A DNA stretch of 64,000 nucleotides. Source: Terribacillus sp. DMT04. GTDB taxonomy: Bacteria; Bacillota; Bacilli; Bacillales; Amphibacillaceae. The position numbers were made by a program, and so were the translations under genes. Shown piece by piece: positions 44,599-53,051 of the stretch; position 1 is the stretch's first letter, and the number at the start of each line of letters is the position of its first letter. The stretch lies in NCBI RefSeq assembly GCF_019056395.1, contig NZ_CP077639.1, positions 2,296,001 through 2,360,000 on the forward strand. Reading direction: 5' to 3'. Under the pieces are notes generated by a model that was not told the DNA's origin, did no database searches, and saw nothing but the letters and a program-made list of their open reading frames with translations.

Positions 44599-45591
44599 AT
44601 GAAAAAATTGCATCTTGTCATACTGCTAGTTGTCCTGCTGAGCAGCTGTCCATTGCCTGCTTCCGCGGAGCAAGCAAACAAAGAAAGTAATGCAAAACTT
44701 GAGCGCATGGCCCTCTACAAGAAGACAGCAGCGGCAACAGGGCTGCCGTGGTACTATTTAGCTGCCATCGATCAATACGAACATAATCTGCCAGCGGCAA
44801 CAAAAGCAGACACAGAGAAACTGATTGCTATCACGATTCCTGAGGAGAAATGGTTTGGGATAACAGAACATAAAAAAGCAGCGGCGAATGAGTCCACTAT
44901 TTCTTGGTTTCAAGGACTCGGGCGGGATGGCAATGGCGATGCTTTAGCTGATCCGGATAATCCAGAGGATGTACTTTTTACAATCGCTTCCTTTATTCAG
45001 CGCACTGGCACGACTAAAAACGATATTAAAATTGCCCTTTGGAATTATTATGAGCGCGATTTAACTGTCCAGACGATTATGAATACCGCAAAGGTTTATG
45101 AGCAATTCGGTACAATTGAACTGGACAAGCGTTCCTTCCCGCTCCCACTCCATCATAATTACAGCTATCGAAATACTTGGGGAGATGCCCGCGGTTTTGG
45201 GGGACGACGTATTCATGAAGGTACTGATATTTTCGCTAACTACGGTGTTCCTGTTTATGCTACGACTTATGGTGTTGTCGAATTGAAAGGCTGGAATTTG
45301 TATGGCGGATGGCGCATTGGTCTGCGTGACAGCAATAATATTTACCATTATTACGCGCATCTGAATGGGTTTGAAAAGGGTGTATCTGTTGGGAATATCG
45401 TCAAACCTGGTGATGTAATCGGCTATGTCGGGGCAAGCGGATATGGACCGCCGGGTACGTCGGGCAAATTTCCTCCTCATTTGCATTATGGTATGTACAA
45501 GGATAACGGACGCTCTGAGTTTTCGTTCGACCCGTATCCGTACTTACGTATATGGGAACAGAAATCAAAACAGCAAAAAAAGGAAGGCTGA
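44599..45591 (+). CDS. yunA: M23-family peptidoglycan endopeptidase-like protein, YunA
   Basis: 330 residues: signal peptide (MKKLHLVILLVVLLSSCPLPASA, cleavage near 24), an N-terminal helical domain of about 150 residues resembling a lysozyme-like lobe (LPWYYLAAIDQYEHNL), and a C-terminal LytM/M23 domain from about 200. The zinc ligands are His and Asp in RRIHEGTDIFANYG and the HxH in PPHLHYGMY. ATG 44599 with AAAGGTGAG. Expected at the cell or spore envelope. A peptidase activity is likely since all ligands are present. Confidence 0.9.
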   Translation: MKKLHLVILLVVLLSSCPLPASAEQANKESNAKLERMALYKKTAAATGLPWYYLAAIDQYEHNLPAATKADTEKLIAITIPEEKWFGITEHKKAAANESTISWFQGLGRDGNGDALADPDNPEDVLFTIASFIQRTGTTKNDIKIALWNYYERDLTVQTIMNTAKVYEQFGTIELDKRSFPLPLHHNYSYRNTWGDARGFGGRRIHEGTDIFANYGVPVYATTYGVVELKGWNLYGGWRIGLRDSNNIYHYYAHLNGFEKGVSVGNIVKPGDVIGYVGASGYGPPGTSGKFPPHLHYGMYKDNGRSEFSFDPYPYLRIWEQKSKQQKKEG

Positions 45592-45610
45592 TTTATTCGC
45601 CTTCCTTTTG
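45575..45610. terminator. Bidirectional terminator yunA/yunB
   Basis: AAAAAAAGGAAGGC / GCCTTCCTTTT around a 10-base loop containing both convergent stop codons. Confidence 0.9.
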
Positions 45611-46378
45611 CATTGGAATAGAAAAAGATGGTGAAGATCCAGTTTCCCCTCCGCCACTATAAAATTCAGGCACCTGCCCTTGGATGACGGTACTGCCAAG
45701 CAGCACATCCTGCGTCACAGTTGTTGTCTTGGTGGAGAAAGGAATAATAATCCGAACATTTGCTTTAATTTCGACCATAAACACAAACATAGCGTTATTG
45801 ATGCCATACTCCTCGACCTTCACATCTACACCTGACTCCACATAACCGATCATTTCAAATTTAACAGGTATCTTCGGACCAAGATTAGCTAGCAAAGCAT
45901 TATTGCTTGCTTGGCCAAGTGGAATGTCAACAAGTGTTGGGTCTTCTTCCAGCTGCTCTTGAATAATATCCGCTGCCGCTTCCTCAGCAAGCTGTTCCTC
46001 ACTCACTGCAGGCATTTTGCCATCTTCCATAAGCCGAAGATAATTTTGCACTCGGAACGTCACTTTACGCAGCACTTCATTAACCGTTGCTGCATCCCAG
46101 CTGGCATGTGTAACATTTCCATTTGTATCTTTCTCTACTTGCACGAATGCATTCAAGTCCAAATCAGCTTCCTTTTCCGCCTGCACAGCCTGGTTAATTG
46201 CCTGTTTGGCAAATTGCTCTGTTTTTGTTTCTGCAATTGCCATTAAAGTTGGCTCGAGCCCTTTGTTTACCAGCCATAAACTCAGCGAAATAAACAATGC
46301 AAAAAGCAAGAGACTCATGAAAAGCACATGACGAAAGGAAGGTGGTGCTTTAGAAGCTCTGCGCTGCCATGGACGCAT
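45593..46378 (-). CDS. yunB: Sporulation protein YunB
   Basis: 261 residues from ATG 46378. N-terminal basic segment (MRPWQRRASK), one membrane helix near 18-40, then an extracytoplasmic domain: KTEQFAKQAINQAVQ, IPLGQASNNALLANLGPKIPVKFEMIGYVESGV, VRIIIPFSTKTTTVTQDVLLGSTVIQGQVPEFY. This matches B. subtilis YunB, a mother-cell membrane protein needed for efficient sporulation. Its ribosome-binding site AAGGGGG is also the 3' arm of the terminator of the upstream HD-GYP gene, so readthrough mRNA would hide it. Confidence 0.92.
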   Translation of the reverse strand: MRPWQRRASKAPPSFRHVLFMSLLLFALFISLSLWLVNKGLEPTLMAIAETKTEQFAKQAINQAVQAEKEADLDLNAFVQVEKDTNGNVTHASWDAATVNEVLRKVTFRVQNYLRLMEDGKMPAVSEEQLAEEAAADIIQEQLEEDPTLVDIPLGQASNNALLANLGPKIPVKFEMIGYVESGVDVKVEEYGINNAMFVFMVEIKANVRIIIPFSTKTTTVTQDVLLGSTVIQGQVPEFYSGGGETGSSPSFSIPMQKEGE

Positions 46379-46385
46379 GAAAAAA

Positions 46386-46419
46386 CCCCCTTGGTCAAGC
46401 ATATGCTTGCCCAAGGGGG
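46386..46419 (-). terminator. Terminator of the HD-GYP gene overlapping the yunB ribosome site
   Basis: On the minus strand CCCCCTTGG / CCAAGGGGG, with an inner CAAGC/GCTTG stem, is followed by TTTTTTC and then the yunB ATG. The Shine-Dalgarno of yunB is the terminator's 3' arm, and the U-run is its spacer. Confidence 0.9.
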
Positions 46420-46432
46420 CTTAGAATAGGAA

Positions 46433-47524
46433 CTAGTGTGACTCTGCAGCTGTCGAACAAGCTACAACCGTTATATTCAGATGTTCATATAAATTGACCT
46501 CATAAGGATCAGGTTCTGTCCCATCTGCTTCCTCTAAGATCCGGACAATCGGTCTCGTGTTGATATCCTCATTCTGCCGGATGACAATACCTGCCCGCCC
46601 ATCACTCAGACGGACAGTTAAACCGGTCGGATAAATAGCCACACTTCGTTTAAAAGCTTCTACCATTTCCATATCAAACAGCTCTCCCGCACCAGCAAAT
46701 AATATCTCCAAGCCTTCATGCGGCAGCATTGCATCCCGGTAGACACGGTTGCTTGTTACAGCATCAAATACATCGGCAATTCCAATAATCTTTCCGTATA
46801 AATGAATATCTGAACCTTGAATGCCGCGCGGATAACCGGATCCGTTCATTCGTTCATGATGCTGATAGGCACAATGTGCAATGACAAGCGGAATGTTATT
46901 CATTTTACGTAGGTAATGGAAACCTTTTGTTGTGTGCTCTTTAATTTTCTCAAATTCTTCATCGTTTAATTTGCCAGTCTTCTGCAGCACTTCCTGGGGT
47001 ACAAACATCTTTCCAACGTCATGCAATATGGCTCCGAAACCAATTTCCTCCACGACCGAAACAGGCAGCTTCATCTCATTAGCGATAGCCATCGCATATA
47101 GTGCAACATTAACCGAATGTGAAAAAATATAATCATCAAATATGAGCATATCGGAAAGAATTGTCAGCGTCTGACGTTTAGGCCGCAGATTACTCACCAT
47201 CTCTTGAATCGATGTTGTAATCTTATCTGTCATCTTTTCCGTCAAATACTTCCCATTGTCGCTCTGTTTAATCTCTTGAAAGGATTTGTAAATGACCTGC
47301 ATCGCTTTTAGCCGTTCCTCGCTGGAAGTGGAGAATTCAAGCTCGACGTCCAGAAGCCGGTCATCCCGTATATAAACGTAGGTATATCGCAGTGCCTTCA
47401 AACGATTAATCATTTTTCTCGTCAGTTCAACGTCTCGTTGAACCAGAATGCTGCCTTTGTCGTTGTATACAGGCTGTGCAAGCTTGCTGCCGGGTTTTAC
47501 TGATTTTGTCGCAACTAGTCTCAT
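46433..47524 (-). CDS. HD-GYP domain phosphodiesterase-like protein
   Basis: 363 residues. N-terminal about 110 residues are a helical/beta sensory part (LVATKSVKPGSKLAQPVYN, ELTRKMINRLKALRYTYVYIRD). The HD-GYP domain follows: HSVNVALYAMAIA near 135, the HD pair in ILHDVGKMFVP near 166-176, HHERMNGSGYPRG near 223-235, then VFDAVTSNRVYRDA. All metal ligands and the GYP signature (GSGYP) are present, so cyclic-di-GMP or related dinucleotide hydrolysis is plausible. No GGDEF gene is in the window. ATG 47524 with AGGAG at 7 bases. Confidence 0.92.
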   Translation of the reverse strand: MRLVATKSVKPGSKLAQPVYNDKGSILVQRDVELTRKMINRLKALRYTYVYIRDDRLLDVELEFSTSSEERLKAMQVIYKSFQEIKQSDNGKYLTEKMTDKITTSIQEMVSNLRPKRQTLTILSDMLIFDDYIFSHSVNVALYAMAIANEMKLPVSVVEEIGFGAILHDVGKMFVPQEVLQKTGKLNDEEFEKIKEHTTKGFHYLRKMNNIPLVIAHCAYQHHERMNGSGYPRGIQGSDIHLYGKIIGIADVFDAVTSNRVYRDAMLPHEGLEILFAGAGELFDMEMVEAFKRSVAIYPTGLTVRLSDGRAGIVIRQNEDINTRPIVRILEEADGTEPDPYEVNLYEHLNITVVACSTAAESH

Positions 47525-47623
47525 TGTTGCACTCCTAACCTCTCCAACATTCCATTCTGATAAAATAGTACCAGAAAATCGGAAAACAATCTAGATTGAA
47601 GAAGCCAAGGTTCGACAATTTTT

Positions 47624-47923
47624 TTACGAAATTAGCATTAAAGCTTCCTTACCGATCAATCCAGCTCGCCATCCATATGCTATGGAAGCATTTGTTACTT
47701 TTTCCAGCGGTGCATCAAGCAGCTGCTGGATTGTTTTGACTCCAACTGCTCGCCCTGAAATAATGTTGCGATCCGCGAGCTTCTCGTTAAGTAAATCCAC
47801 GTCCAGTGCGCCGCACATAATATAGCCAACATCATTTGATATGACAAGCAATGTTGTTTTCGGTAGTTTCACTGTCACAGCTGTAAACGGCTTGCCTTCT
47901 ATAAACATCGGTTCAACAGTCAT
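47624..47923 (-). CDS. yunC: YunC family (DUF1805) protein
   Basis: 99 residues from ATG 47923; a TTG one codon earlier is better spaced from GGAGG (9 versus 12 bases) and may be the true start. Core sequence IEGKPFTAVTVKLPKTTLLV, GYIMCGALDVDLLNEKL, and SGRAVGVKTIQQLLDAPLE is the DUF1805 pattern. Its ribosome site lies in the 3' arm of the yunD terminator hairpin. Function unknown; order yunC-yunD matches B. subtilis. Confidence 0.9.
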   Translation of the reverse strand: MTVEPMFIEGKPFTAVTVKLPKTTLLVISNDVGYIMCGALDVDLLNEKLADRNIISGRAVGVKTIQQLLDAPLEKVTNASIAYGWRAGLIGKEALMLIS

Positions 47924-47931
47924 CAATTGAA

Positions 47932-47972
47932 AACACCTCCGCTATATCCTATGTTGGATAATCGGAGGTGTT
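47932..47972 (-). terminator. yunD terminator overlapping the yunC ribosome site
   Basis: AACACCTCCG / CGGAGGTGTT, a perfect 10-bp stem with a 21-base loop, followed by TTC on the minus strand. The GGAGG of yunC is inside the 3' arm, so long transcripts from yunD would sequester it. Confidence 0.75.
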
Positions 47973-47975
47973 AGC

Positions 47976-49367
47976 TCATTTTTCAATTTCCCGCAATGCA
48001 CCGAGAAGTAAATCACGAAGCATTTCCGGCATAAAGTACTTTTTTCCTTCTGCTTGCTTAATACCCGGAAGCAGATTGCCAAATGTGAATGTGTCTGCCA
48101 TTGCTGCCGAATAAACTTTTTTCCGGTCTAGCGATTCTCCTGCTATTTTCAGGTTTATTGCTTGCGGTTTTTCAGCTGTTCCGGCAATGTCGAATGTCAA
48201 TCCGCTATAAACCATTTTTCCAATCACTTCACCGCGGAAGCCAAATCCTTTGAGCGGGAAAGTTACAAAATCAGGCTGCAGGGCAGCGGTGACAATTTCC
48301 TCTAAGACACTTCCTGTTAACTGAACAGTCGCCGGATTAATTGGATGGGGACAAATTCGATGAATATCCATGTAGGAAACATTACCTGCCGGGAAACTCT
48401 CCAACAGTACACCTGCATTGAGAAAAGCAAAATCTGCCTTTGTCCAGCGTCGCATATAATCTGTTAAAAGATCCATTGCACGAGAATCTTCATACGGAGA
48501 AACTGGCAGCGGCGACGATAAAACGGCAGCTGACTGCTGCATCGCTTTTGCCGCATTTTCTTCATAAGCTGCGACATGCTCTCTTGCAGCTTCATCCTCC
48601 TTCAAGTCAGCAACCGGAATCACGCGCGCCTGCTTATCTGTCAAACAGCCAAGTTCTGTATCCCATGTTATTTCTACTTCACCAAAATAAAAACCTTGCT
48701 TGCCCGCAGTTGTAATTAAGCACTGATTCACATATTCGCTTTCCTGCAGCAAATGATGCGTATGGCCGCCAATGATAACATCAATCTCATCAAAAGCAGC
48801 AGCAATGTCTCTATCTGCATATAACCCGAGATGTGAAAGAAGAATGAGTACATCACAGGAATCGCGGAGGGTATGAATTCTTTGCTCCAGAATTTCCATT
48901 GGGTCTTGAACATCCCAGCCGATCAGGTTATAAAAATCCGGGAACGGTGCAGTAAGCCCTATCATGCCTACCTTTACGCCGCTTGCTGTTTCTACGACCC
49001 AAGATGGTTCCATCCAGTCCGGATCTTCTTCTTTCTTTGAGTGGAGATTCGCAACCGCCACGCGAAATTCCGCCTCATCATAAAGATGATACAAATCCTC
49101 GTAATCAAGGGTGATGCCTTCGTTATTTCCGATTGTAGCAAAGTCATAGCCTGCTTCGTTCATTAAGCTTATATTGGCTTTCCCGCGAAAAGCTTCTGCA
49201 ATCGGCCGGGATCGATCCACATGATCACCAATATCAATCAGCCAGCATGTCTCTCCGGCATCTTTTAGCTTCTGCTTATTCTCTTTCAAATAGCCGACAA
49301 TTTTCGACCAATTTTCGAAATAGCTATGCAAATCGTTTGTGTAGTTGATCGTCAGCTTTTTCTGCAT
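47976..49367 (-). CDS. yunD: Bifunctional metallophosphoesterase/5'-nucleotidase, YunD
   Basis: 463 residues. Metallophosphatase domain: YTNDLHSYFE near 9-18, DIGDHVDRS near 45, GNNEG near 80, LLSHLGLYADRDIA near 175, and GGHTHHLL near 199. A C-terminal 5'-nucleotidase domain follows from about 285. No signal peptide, so cytoplasmic, as for B. subtilis YunD (a URI-related nucleotidase family). ATG 49367 with AAAGGAG. yunE lies just upstream. Confidence 0.93.
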   Translation of the reverse strand: MQKKLTINYTNDLHSYFENWSKIVGYLKENKQKLKDAGETCWLIDIGDHVDRSRPIAEAFRGKANISLMNEAGYDFATIGNNEGITLDYEDLYHLYDEAEFRVAVANLHSKKEEDPDWMEPSWVVETASGVKVGMIGLTAPFPDFYNLIGWDVQDPMEILEQRIHTLRDSCDVLILLSHLGLYADRDIAAAFDEIDVIIGGHTHHLLQESEYVNQCLITTAGKQGFYFGEVEITWDTELGCLTDKQARVIPVADLKEDEAAREHVAAYEENAAKAMQQSAAVLSSPLPVSPYEDSRAMDLLTDYMRRWTKADFAFLNAGVLLESFPAGNVSYMDIHRICPHPINPATVQLTGSVLEEIVTAALQPDFVTFPLKGFGFRGEVIGKMVYSGLTFDIAGTAEKPQAINLKIAGESLDRKKVYSAAMADTFTFGNLLPGIKQAEGKKYFMPEMLRDLLLGALREIEK

Positions 49368-49381
49368 CCTTCTCTACTCCT

Positions 49382-50197
49382 TTATGACGACAAGCCATCC
49401 CAGATTAAACGGATGGCAACTAATATAAGCATAATACGTAATATCCAGACAACTGTATTTCCTTTTAGCAACTGGTTAATCTTCGCCCCAATAATTCCGC
49501 CCAGAATTGCTCCTGGTATAAAGGCGAATACATAAACCCATTCCACGTGGCCGAGCGAAATATGCGTAATCGTACTGACAATACTGAGGAAAAACACCAT
49601 AAACATACTTGTCGCTACAGCAACGTGAGCCGGAAATCCAAACAACAGAATCATCGCCGGCACCATAAAGCTGCCTCCGCCAATTCCAAACATCCCCGAA
49701 AGCAACCCAACGAACAGCGATAATAAGAAGGCTGCAAGAAATCGGAAACTATACGTGTATGTGTTTCCATCCAGTTCTTTTGTAACAATGATTCCTTTCA
49801 GATTGGTTTTCTCTTGCTCTTTCCGTTTTACAAAGAACATAAAGAAAACAATTAATACTAATATACCAAAATAAAGCGAGAAACCGTCTCCCGATACAAA
49901 CCGGTTCAGGAATGAGCCCAGAATTGCTCCCGGTACTCCGCCCGCCAAGAAAATGAGGCCGCTTTTGTAATCGACTCTTCCGCTTTTCATGTAGGTTAGC
50001 GTAGATGATAAAGCAGTAAATATCATGACAATAACAGAAACACCAACGATTGTTTGCGGTGTTGCCCAGCTGAACTTATCCCAAAAACTGCTTAAAATTA
50101 ACAGCAGCGGAACGAGGATAATGCCTCCTCCTAAACCTACCAAACTGCCCAATGCGGCAGCGAGAAGCCCTATTAGTAAACTTACGGCAAAGACCAT
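49382..50197 (-). CDS. yunE: TauE/SafE-family membrane exporter, YunE
   Basis: 271 residues from ATG 50197; other ATGs just upstream are possible. About eight hydrophobic helices. The duplicated glycine signature is visible: LGSLVGLGGGIILVPLL near 17-33 and LSGMFGIGGGSFMVPAMILL near 165-184, typical of sulfite/organosulfonate exporter TauE/SafE proteins. Cotranscribed with yunD (14-base gap). Substrate inferred from family only. Confidence 0.92.
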   Translation of the reverse strand: MVFAVSLLIGLLAAALGSLVGLGGGIILVPLLLILSSFWDKFSWATPQTIVGVSVIVMIFTALSSTLTYMKSGRVDYKSGLIFLAGGVPGAILGSFLNRFVSGDGFSLYFGILVLIVFFMFFVKRKEQEKTNLKGIIVTKELDGNTYTYSFRFLAAFLLSLFVGLLSGMFGIGGGSFMVPAMILLFGFPAHVAVATSMFMVFFLSIVSTITHISLGHVEWVYVFAFIPGAILGGIIGAKINQLLKGNTVVWILRIMLILVAIRLIWDGLSS

Positions 50198-50228
50198 CAT
50201 TATCCCTTCCATCTTCTATGTAATTTAA

Positions 50229-50259
50229 AAAAGGCGTGACTGTATAACACAGTCACACC
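50229..50259 (-). terminator. SDR gene terminator
   Basis: GGTGTGACTGT / ACAGTCACGCC with a 5-base loop, then UUUUUU on the minus strand. Confidence 0.9.
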
Positions 50260-50272
50260 ATTATAACAGAAA

Positions 50273-51064
50273 TTATTTATATTTGACCGATCCGCCGTTC
50301 ACTGGGAATTCAGCTCCATTGACATAGGATGCTTTATCCGAAGCAAGAAAGACAATAACATTGGCAATCTCTTCCGGCTGTCCAATTTCACCGCGCGGTA
50401 TCTGCCGGACTTCTTTCGCAAAATAGCTGACAGCCTCTTCGCCTTCTCTGTCAAACTTGTTTGACAGCATGTCGACCATGCCACCCGGCTTATTCCACAG
50501 TGTTGTACGGGTTGGGCCAGGAGAAACGACATTTACGCGGATATCTCCGCCAAACTCGTCCGCCAATGCTTGCGTCAAATTTAACACTGCTGCTTTGCTG
50601 CCGCTATAGTCAATTGCAAATGAATCTGGTACGTGCCCGCTTTCAGAAGCAATATTTACGATACTCGCTCCCGGCTGCTTTTTCAGCTCAGGGATGGCCG
50701 CCTTCGTTAATGCCACCACCGAGAACAAATTGGTTTCAAACGTTTCTTTCCAAATATCCATTGTCACTTCCATAAAGCTATCTTTATAAGTGGCAATTCC
50801 AGCTACATTGGCCAAAACATCGAGCTTCCCGAAATGAGAGACAGCCGTCTCGACTACTTTCTCCGCAGCACCTTCTTCTGTCAAATCAATCTCGAGCGGC
50901 AAAAAGGCAGAACGATTCGAGGCATCTTCCTCTACATAATCGGTCTGCAAACTCACACCAACTACTTTCGCCCCTTCATCAAGAAACGCTCGCACTGCAG
51001 CCAGACCAATTCCGTCATTGGCACCAGTTACAATGGCTACTTTATTTTTCAAATTATAGCTCAT
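50273..51064 (-). CDS. Short-chain dehydrogenase/reductase
   Basis: 263 residues from ATG 51064 (AAGGGAG at 8 bases). Classical SDR: cofactor motif VTGANDGIGLAAV near 11-23, NVAGIATY near 88, catalytic Ser in IVNIASESG near 140, and YSGSKAAVLNLTQAL (Y-x3-K) near 155. The C-terminus YVNGAEFPVNGG is typical. Substrate unknown. Not part of the conserved yun cluster, so probably a lineage-specific gene. Confidence 0.9.
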   Translation of the reverse strand: MSYNLKNKVAIVTGANDGIGLAAVRAFLDEGAKVVGVSLQTDYVEEDASNRSAFLPLEIDLTEEGAAEKVVETAVSHFGKLDVLANVAGIATYKDSFMEVTMDIWKETFETNLFSVVALTKAAIPELKKQPGASIVNIASESGHVPDSFAIDYSGSKAAVLNLTQALADEFGGDIRVNVVSPGPTRTTLWNKPGGMVDMLSNKFDREGEEAVSYFAKEVRQIPRGEIGQPEEIANVIVFLASDKASYVNGAEFPVNGGSVKYK

Positions 51065-51141
51065 GGTTTCATCTCCCTTATCTTTCACATAAAAGAGATG
51101 TTCCCATTGTATGAAAAAAACAAACATCAGTAAGATTCAAT

Positions 51142-52005
51142 CTACTGCTTAGAATCATCAATGCCTTTGTGAGGCAACTTCTCTTTATACAATTTTAGCG
51201 TCGCTACAATGAGGAAGCTGACAATGACTAATAAAAGCCATGAACTTACTTTGCCAAGATGCACGAGACTCCATGCATCTGCTTGATTTGGATATTCCCA
51301 AGCACCGAAGAACGTGGCAATATTTTCGGCAATCCAGATAAAAAAGCCGATAAGAACAAAGGACAGTGCAAGCGGCATACGATAACGAACTTGGTTCACT
51401 TCGTATGTAACCCAAGCTCTCCAGAATACGATAATAACGAGTCCTGATAAAATCCACCTTACATCCATCCAATAATGATGCGTAAAGAAATTCACATAGA
51501 TTGCAGCAGCTAGGGGAACAACCGTTAGAAAAGGCGGCCAATTTACCAAGTTTACCTTCAATCTTCTCCAAGCTTGGCATAAATAGCTTGCGACACTTGC
51601 ATACATGAACCCGCTGTATAGCGGCACTCCAAATATTTTCGAATATCCTTCGTCAGGATAAGACCAGGAGCCCATATGCACTTTGAAGAGTTCCAAAGCA
51701 AGTCCGATTATATGAAACAACGTAATGACTTTCAATTCATCCTTTGTTTCAAGGCCCGCACGCACCATCACTAGTTGCATCAGTACACAGATAACCAGCA
51801 GCCAATCATAGCGTGGAAGAAAAGGAAGCGGAAAGATTTGTGTCAGCGCCAAAGATGCAAAAATAACAACTGGAAATAAACAAGATAGTGCCTGACCCCA
51901 GCCGAAATGAATCAGCTGCTTTACGGCTCGAATTCCCTTAGATTCCCATGTGCTTCTATCAGATGCTATCGTATCCTGATTTGCATACACGCTATTCTTC
52001 TCCAT
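51142..52005 (-). CDS. DUF817 integral membrane protein
   Basis: 287 residues from ATG 52005 with AGAGAGGA upstream. Seven to eight hydrophobic helices. Family features: FHIIGLALELFKVHMGSWSYPDEGY near 97-121, PLYSGFMYASVASYLCQAWRR near 126-146, HHYWMDVRW, and GFFIWIAENIATFFGAWEYPNQ near 222. The paired GSWSYP and GAWEYP motifs are striking. Function unknown; conserved His, Glu and Trp in the membrane part suggest a catalytic or metal site. Confidence 0.85.
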   Translation of the reverse strand: MEKNSVYANQDTIASDRSTWESKGIRAVKQLIHFGWGQALSCLFPVVIFASLALTQIFPLPFLPRYDWLLVICVLMQLVMVRAGLETKDELKVITLFHIIGLALELFKVHMGSWSYPDEGYSKIFGVPLYSGFMYASVASYLCQAWRRLKVNLVNWPPFLTVVPLAAAIYVNFFTHHYWMDVRWILSGLVIIVFWRAWVTYEVNQVRYRMPLALSFVLIGFFIWIAENIATFFGAWEYPNQADAWSLVHLGKVSSWLLLVIVSFLIVATLKLYKEKLPHKGIDDSKQ

Positions 52006-52047
52006 CACTTCCATTCCTCTCTGTATCCAATTTTTGTATTCGTAGAA

Positions 52048-52272
52048 TTACTGGCTGTGATTATCTTCTTCAGCTTGATATTCCAATATGTCACCTGGCT
52101 GACAGTCTAATGCTTTACAAATCGCGTCTAATGTTGAAACACGAATCGCCTTTGCCTTACCATTCTTTAAAATAGAGAGATTGGCCATTGTGATGCCAAC
52201 CCGCTCTGATAGTTCTGTCACACTCATTTTTCTTTTTGCCAGCATTACGTCAATATTTATTATAATCGCCAT
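52048..52272 (-). CDS. XRE-family regulator, YozG-like
   Basis: 74 residues: a single Cro/C1-type helix-turn-helix (MLAKRKMSVTELSERVGITMANLSILKNGKAKAIR near 9-43, then LDAICKALDCQPGDILEY). ATG 52272 with GAGGAG at 6 bases. Eleven bases downstream of the DUF2975 gene and cotranscribed with it, the same pairing as yoaS-yozG in B. subtilis. Likely regulates that operon or stress-linked membrane genes. Confidence 0.88.
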   Translation of the reverse strand: MAIIINIDVMLAKRKMSVTELSERVGITMANLSILKNGKAKAIRVSTLDAICKALDCQPGDILEYQAEEDNHSQ

Positions 52273-52282
52273 TTTATTCTCC

Positions 52283-52762
52283 TCAGACCGTCAAGTCGTT
52301 TTCTGATTTTATATCAATGGCATTTTTCAGCAGCTTTTGCAGAACAGCAGCAAAAATCGCTACTACTAGTGGTCCGAATATAAGCGCCATTCCTACCAAA
52401 ATTAGACCTGGGGCGTCATCCCTCTCAGCCACAACATAAATTAACGGCAAAAGAATAATGTAAACAACACTAATCGCCATTGCGCAGAGTTTAATATTTT
52501 TTAATGCCCTAACAGACAAATCGGAAAAAGCTACATTTTTATCAATAAAACCAAGCAAGCGGAAAGATTGATAAAGAGCTAAAAAGTATGCCAATGCTGT
52601 TACATACAAGCCAACCAAGACTAGATATTTTAAAAATTCTACTTCTGGATAATAATCTGCTGAACCAAAAGCTATATTCGGAATTGCAAAGATACATAAT
52701 GCAAGAACCGGTAAAGCCATGAACAATAAAGCAGCCTTTAAAAAGAGTGTTTCTCGTTTCAT
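52283..52762 (-). CDS. DUF2975 membrane protein, YoaS-like
   Basis: 159 residues from ATG 52762 with GAGGTG at 6 bases. Four hydrophobic helices (about 8-30, 43-66, 90-115, 120-145) and the family order with LLGFIDKNVAFSDLSVRALKNIKLCA between helices 2 and 3. Partnered with an XRE regulator as in B. subtilis yoaS/yozG. Function unknown. Confidence 0.85.
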   Translation of the reverse strand: MKRETLFLKAALLFMALPVLALCIFAIPNIAFGSADYYPEVEFLKYLVLVGLYVTALAYFLALYQSFRLLGFIDKNVAFSDLSVRALKNIKLCAMAISVVYIILLPLIYVVAERDDAPGLILVGMALIFGPLVVAIFAAVLQKLLKNAIDIKSENDLTV

Positions 52763-53051
52763 ACTAAGCACCTCATTTCATTTCTATAACTGATTCTAAT
52801 ACATCATTTATCGTTTTACAATAAATAATTGCCGATAAGTATTATTTTATTATTGTTTAAATAAAAAACATCCCCACAAGGAGATGTAAAGAAAATCATT
52901 TTATCTTACTAACTGCAAGGATCTTGTCAGTTTAATATAAAAGATATGGTCACTTGCTGACGAAGTCTATACTTCCAAAACTAGAAATAGCCATCATAAT
53001 AAATAATAAAAAAACGGAGTCCGTCTTCTGAGACGTGACTCCGTTTTTTTG
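52763..53051. other. Intergenic region with orphan leftward terminator
   Basis: AT-rich gap of 289 bases between the DUF2975 gene and the suf operon. It holds the strong suf terminator at its right end and a second, leftward-only hairpin at 52868-52887 (ACATCTCC/GGGGATGT, then U6 at 52867-52862). The second one has no gene of its own; it may be a backup for suf, or mark a short transcript. Confidence 0.6.
53008..53050. terminator. suf operon terminator
   Basis: ACGGAGTC / GACTCCGT around a loop with its own GTCT/AGAC pairing, with A- and U-runs of seven on both sides, directly after sufB. Confidence 0.93.
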
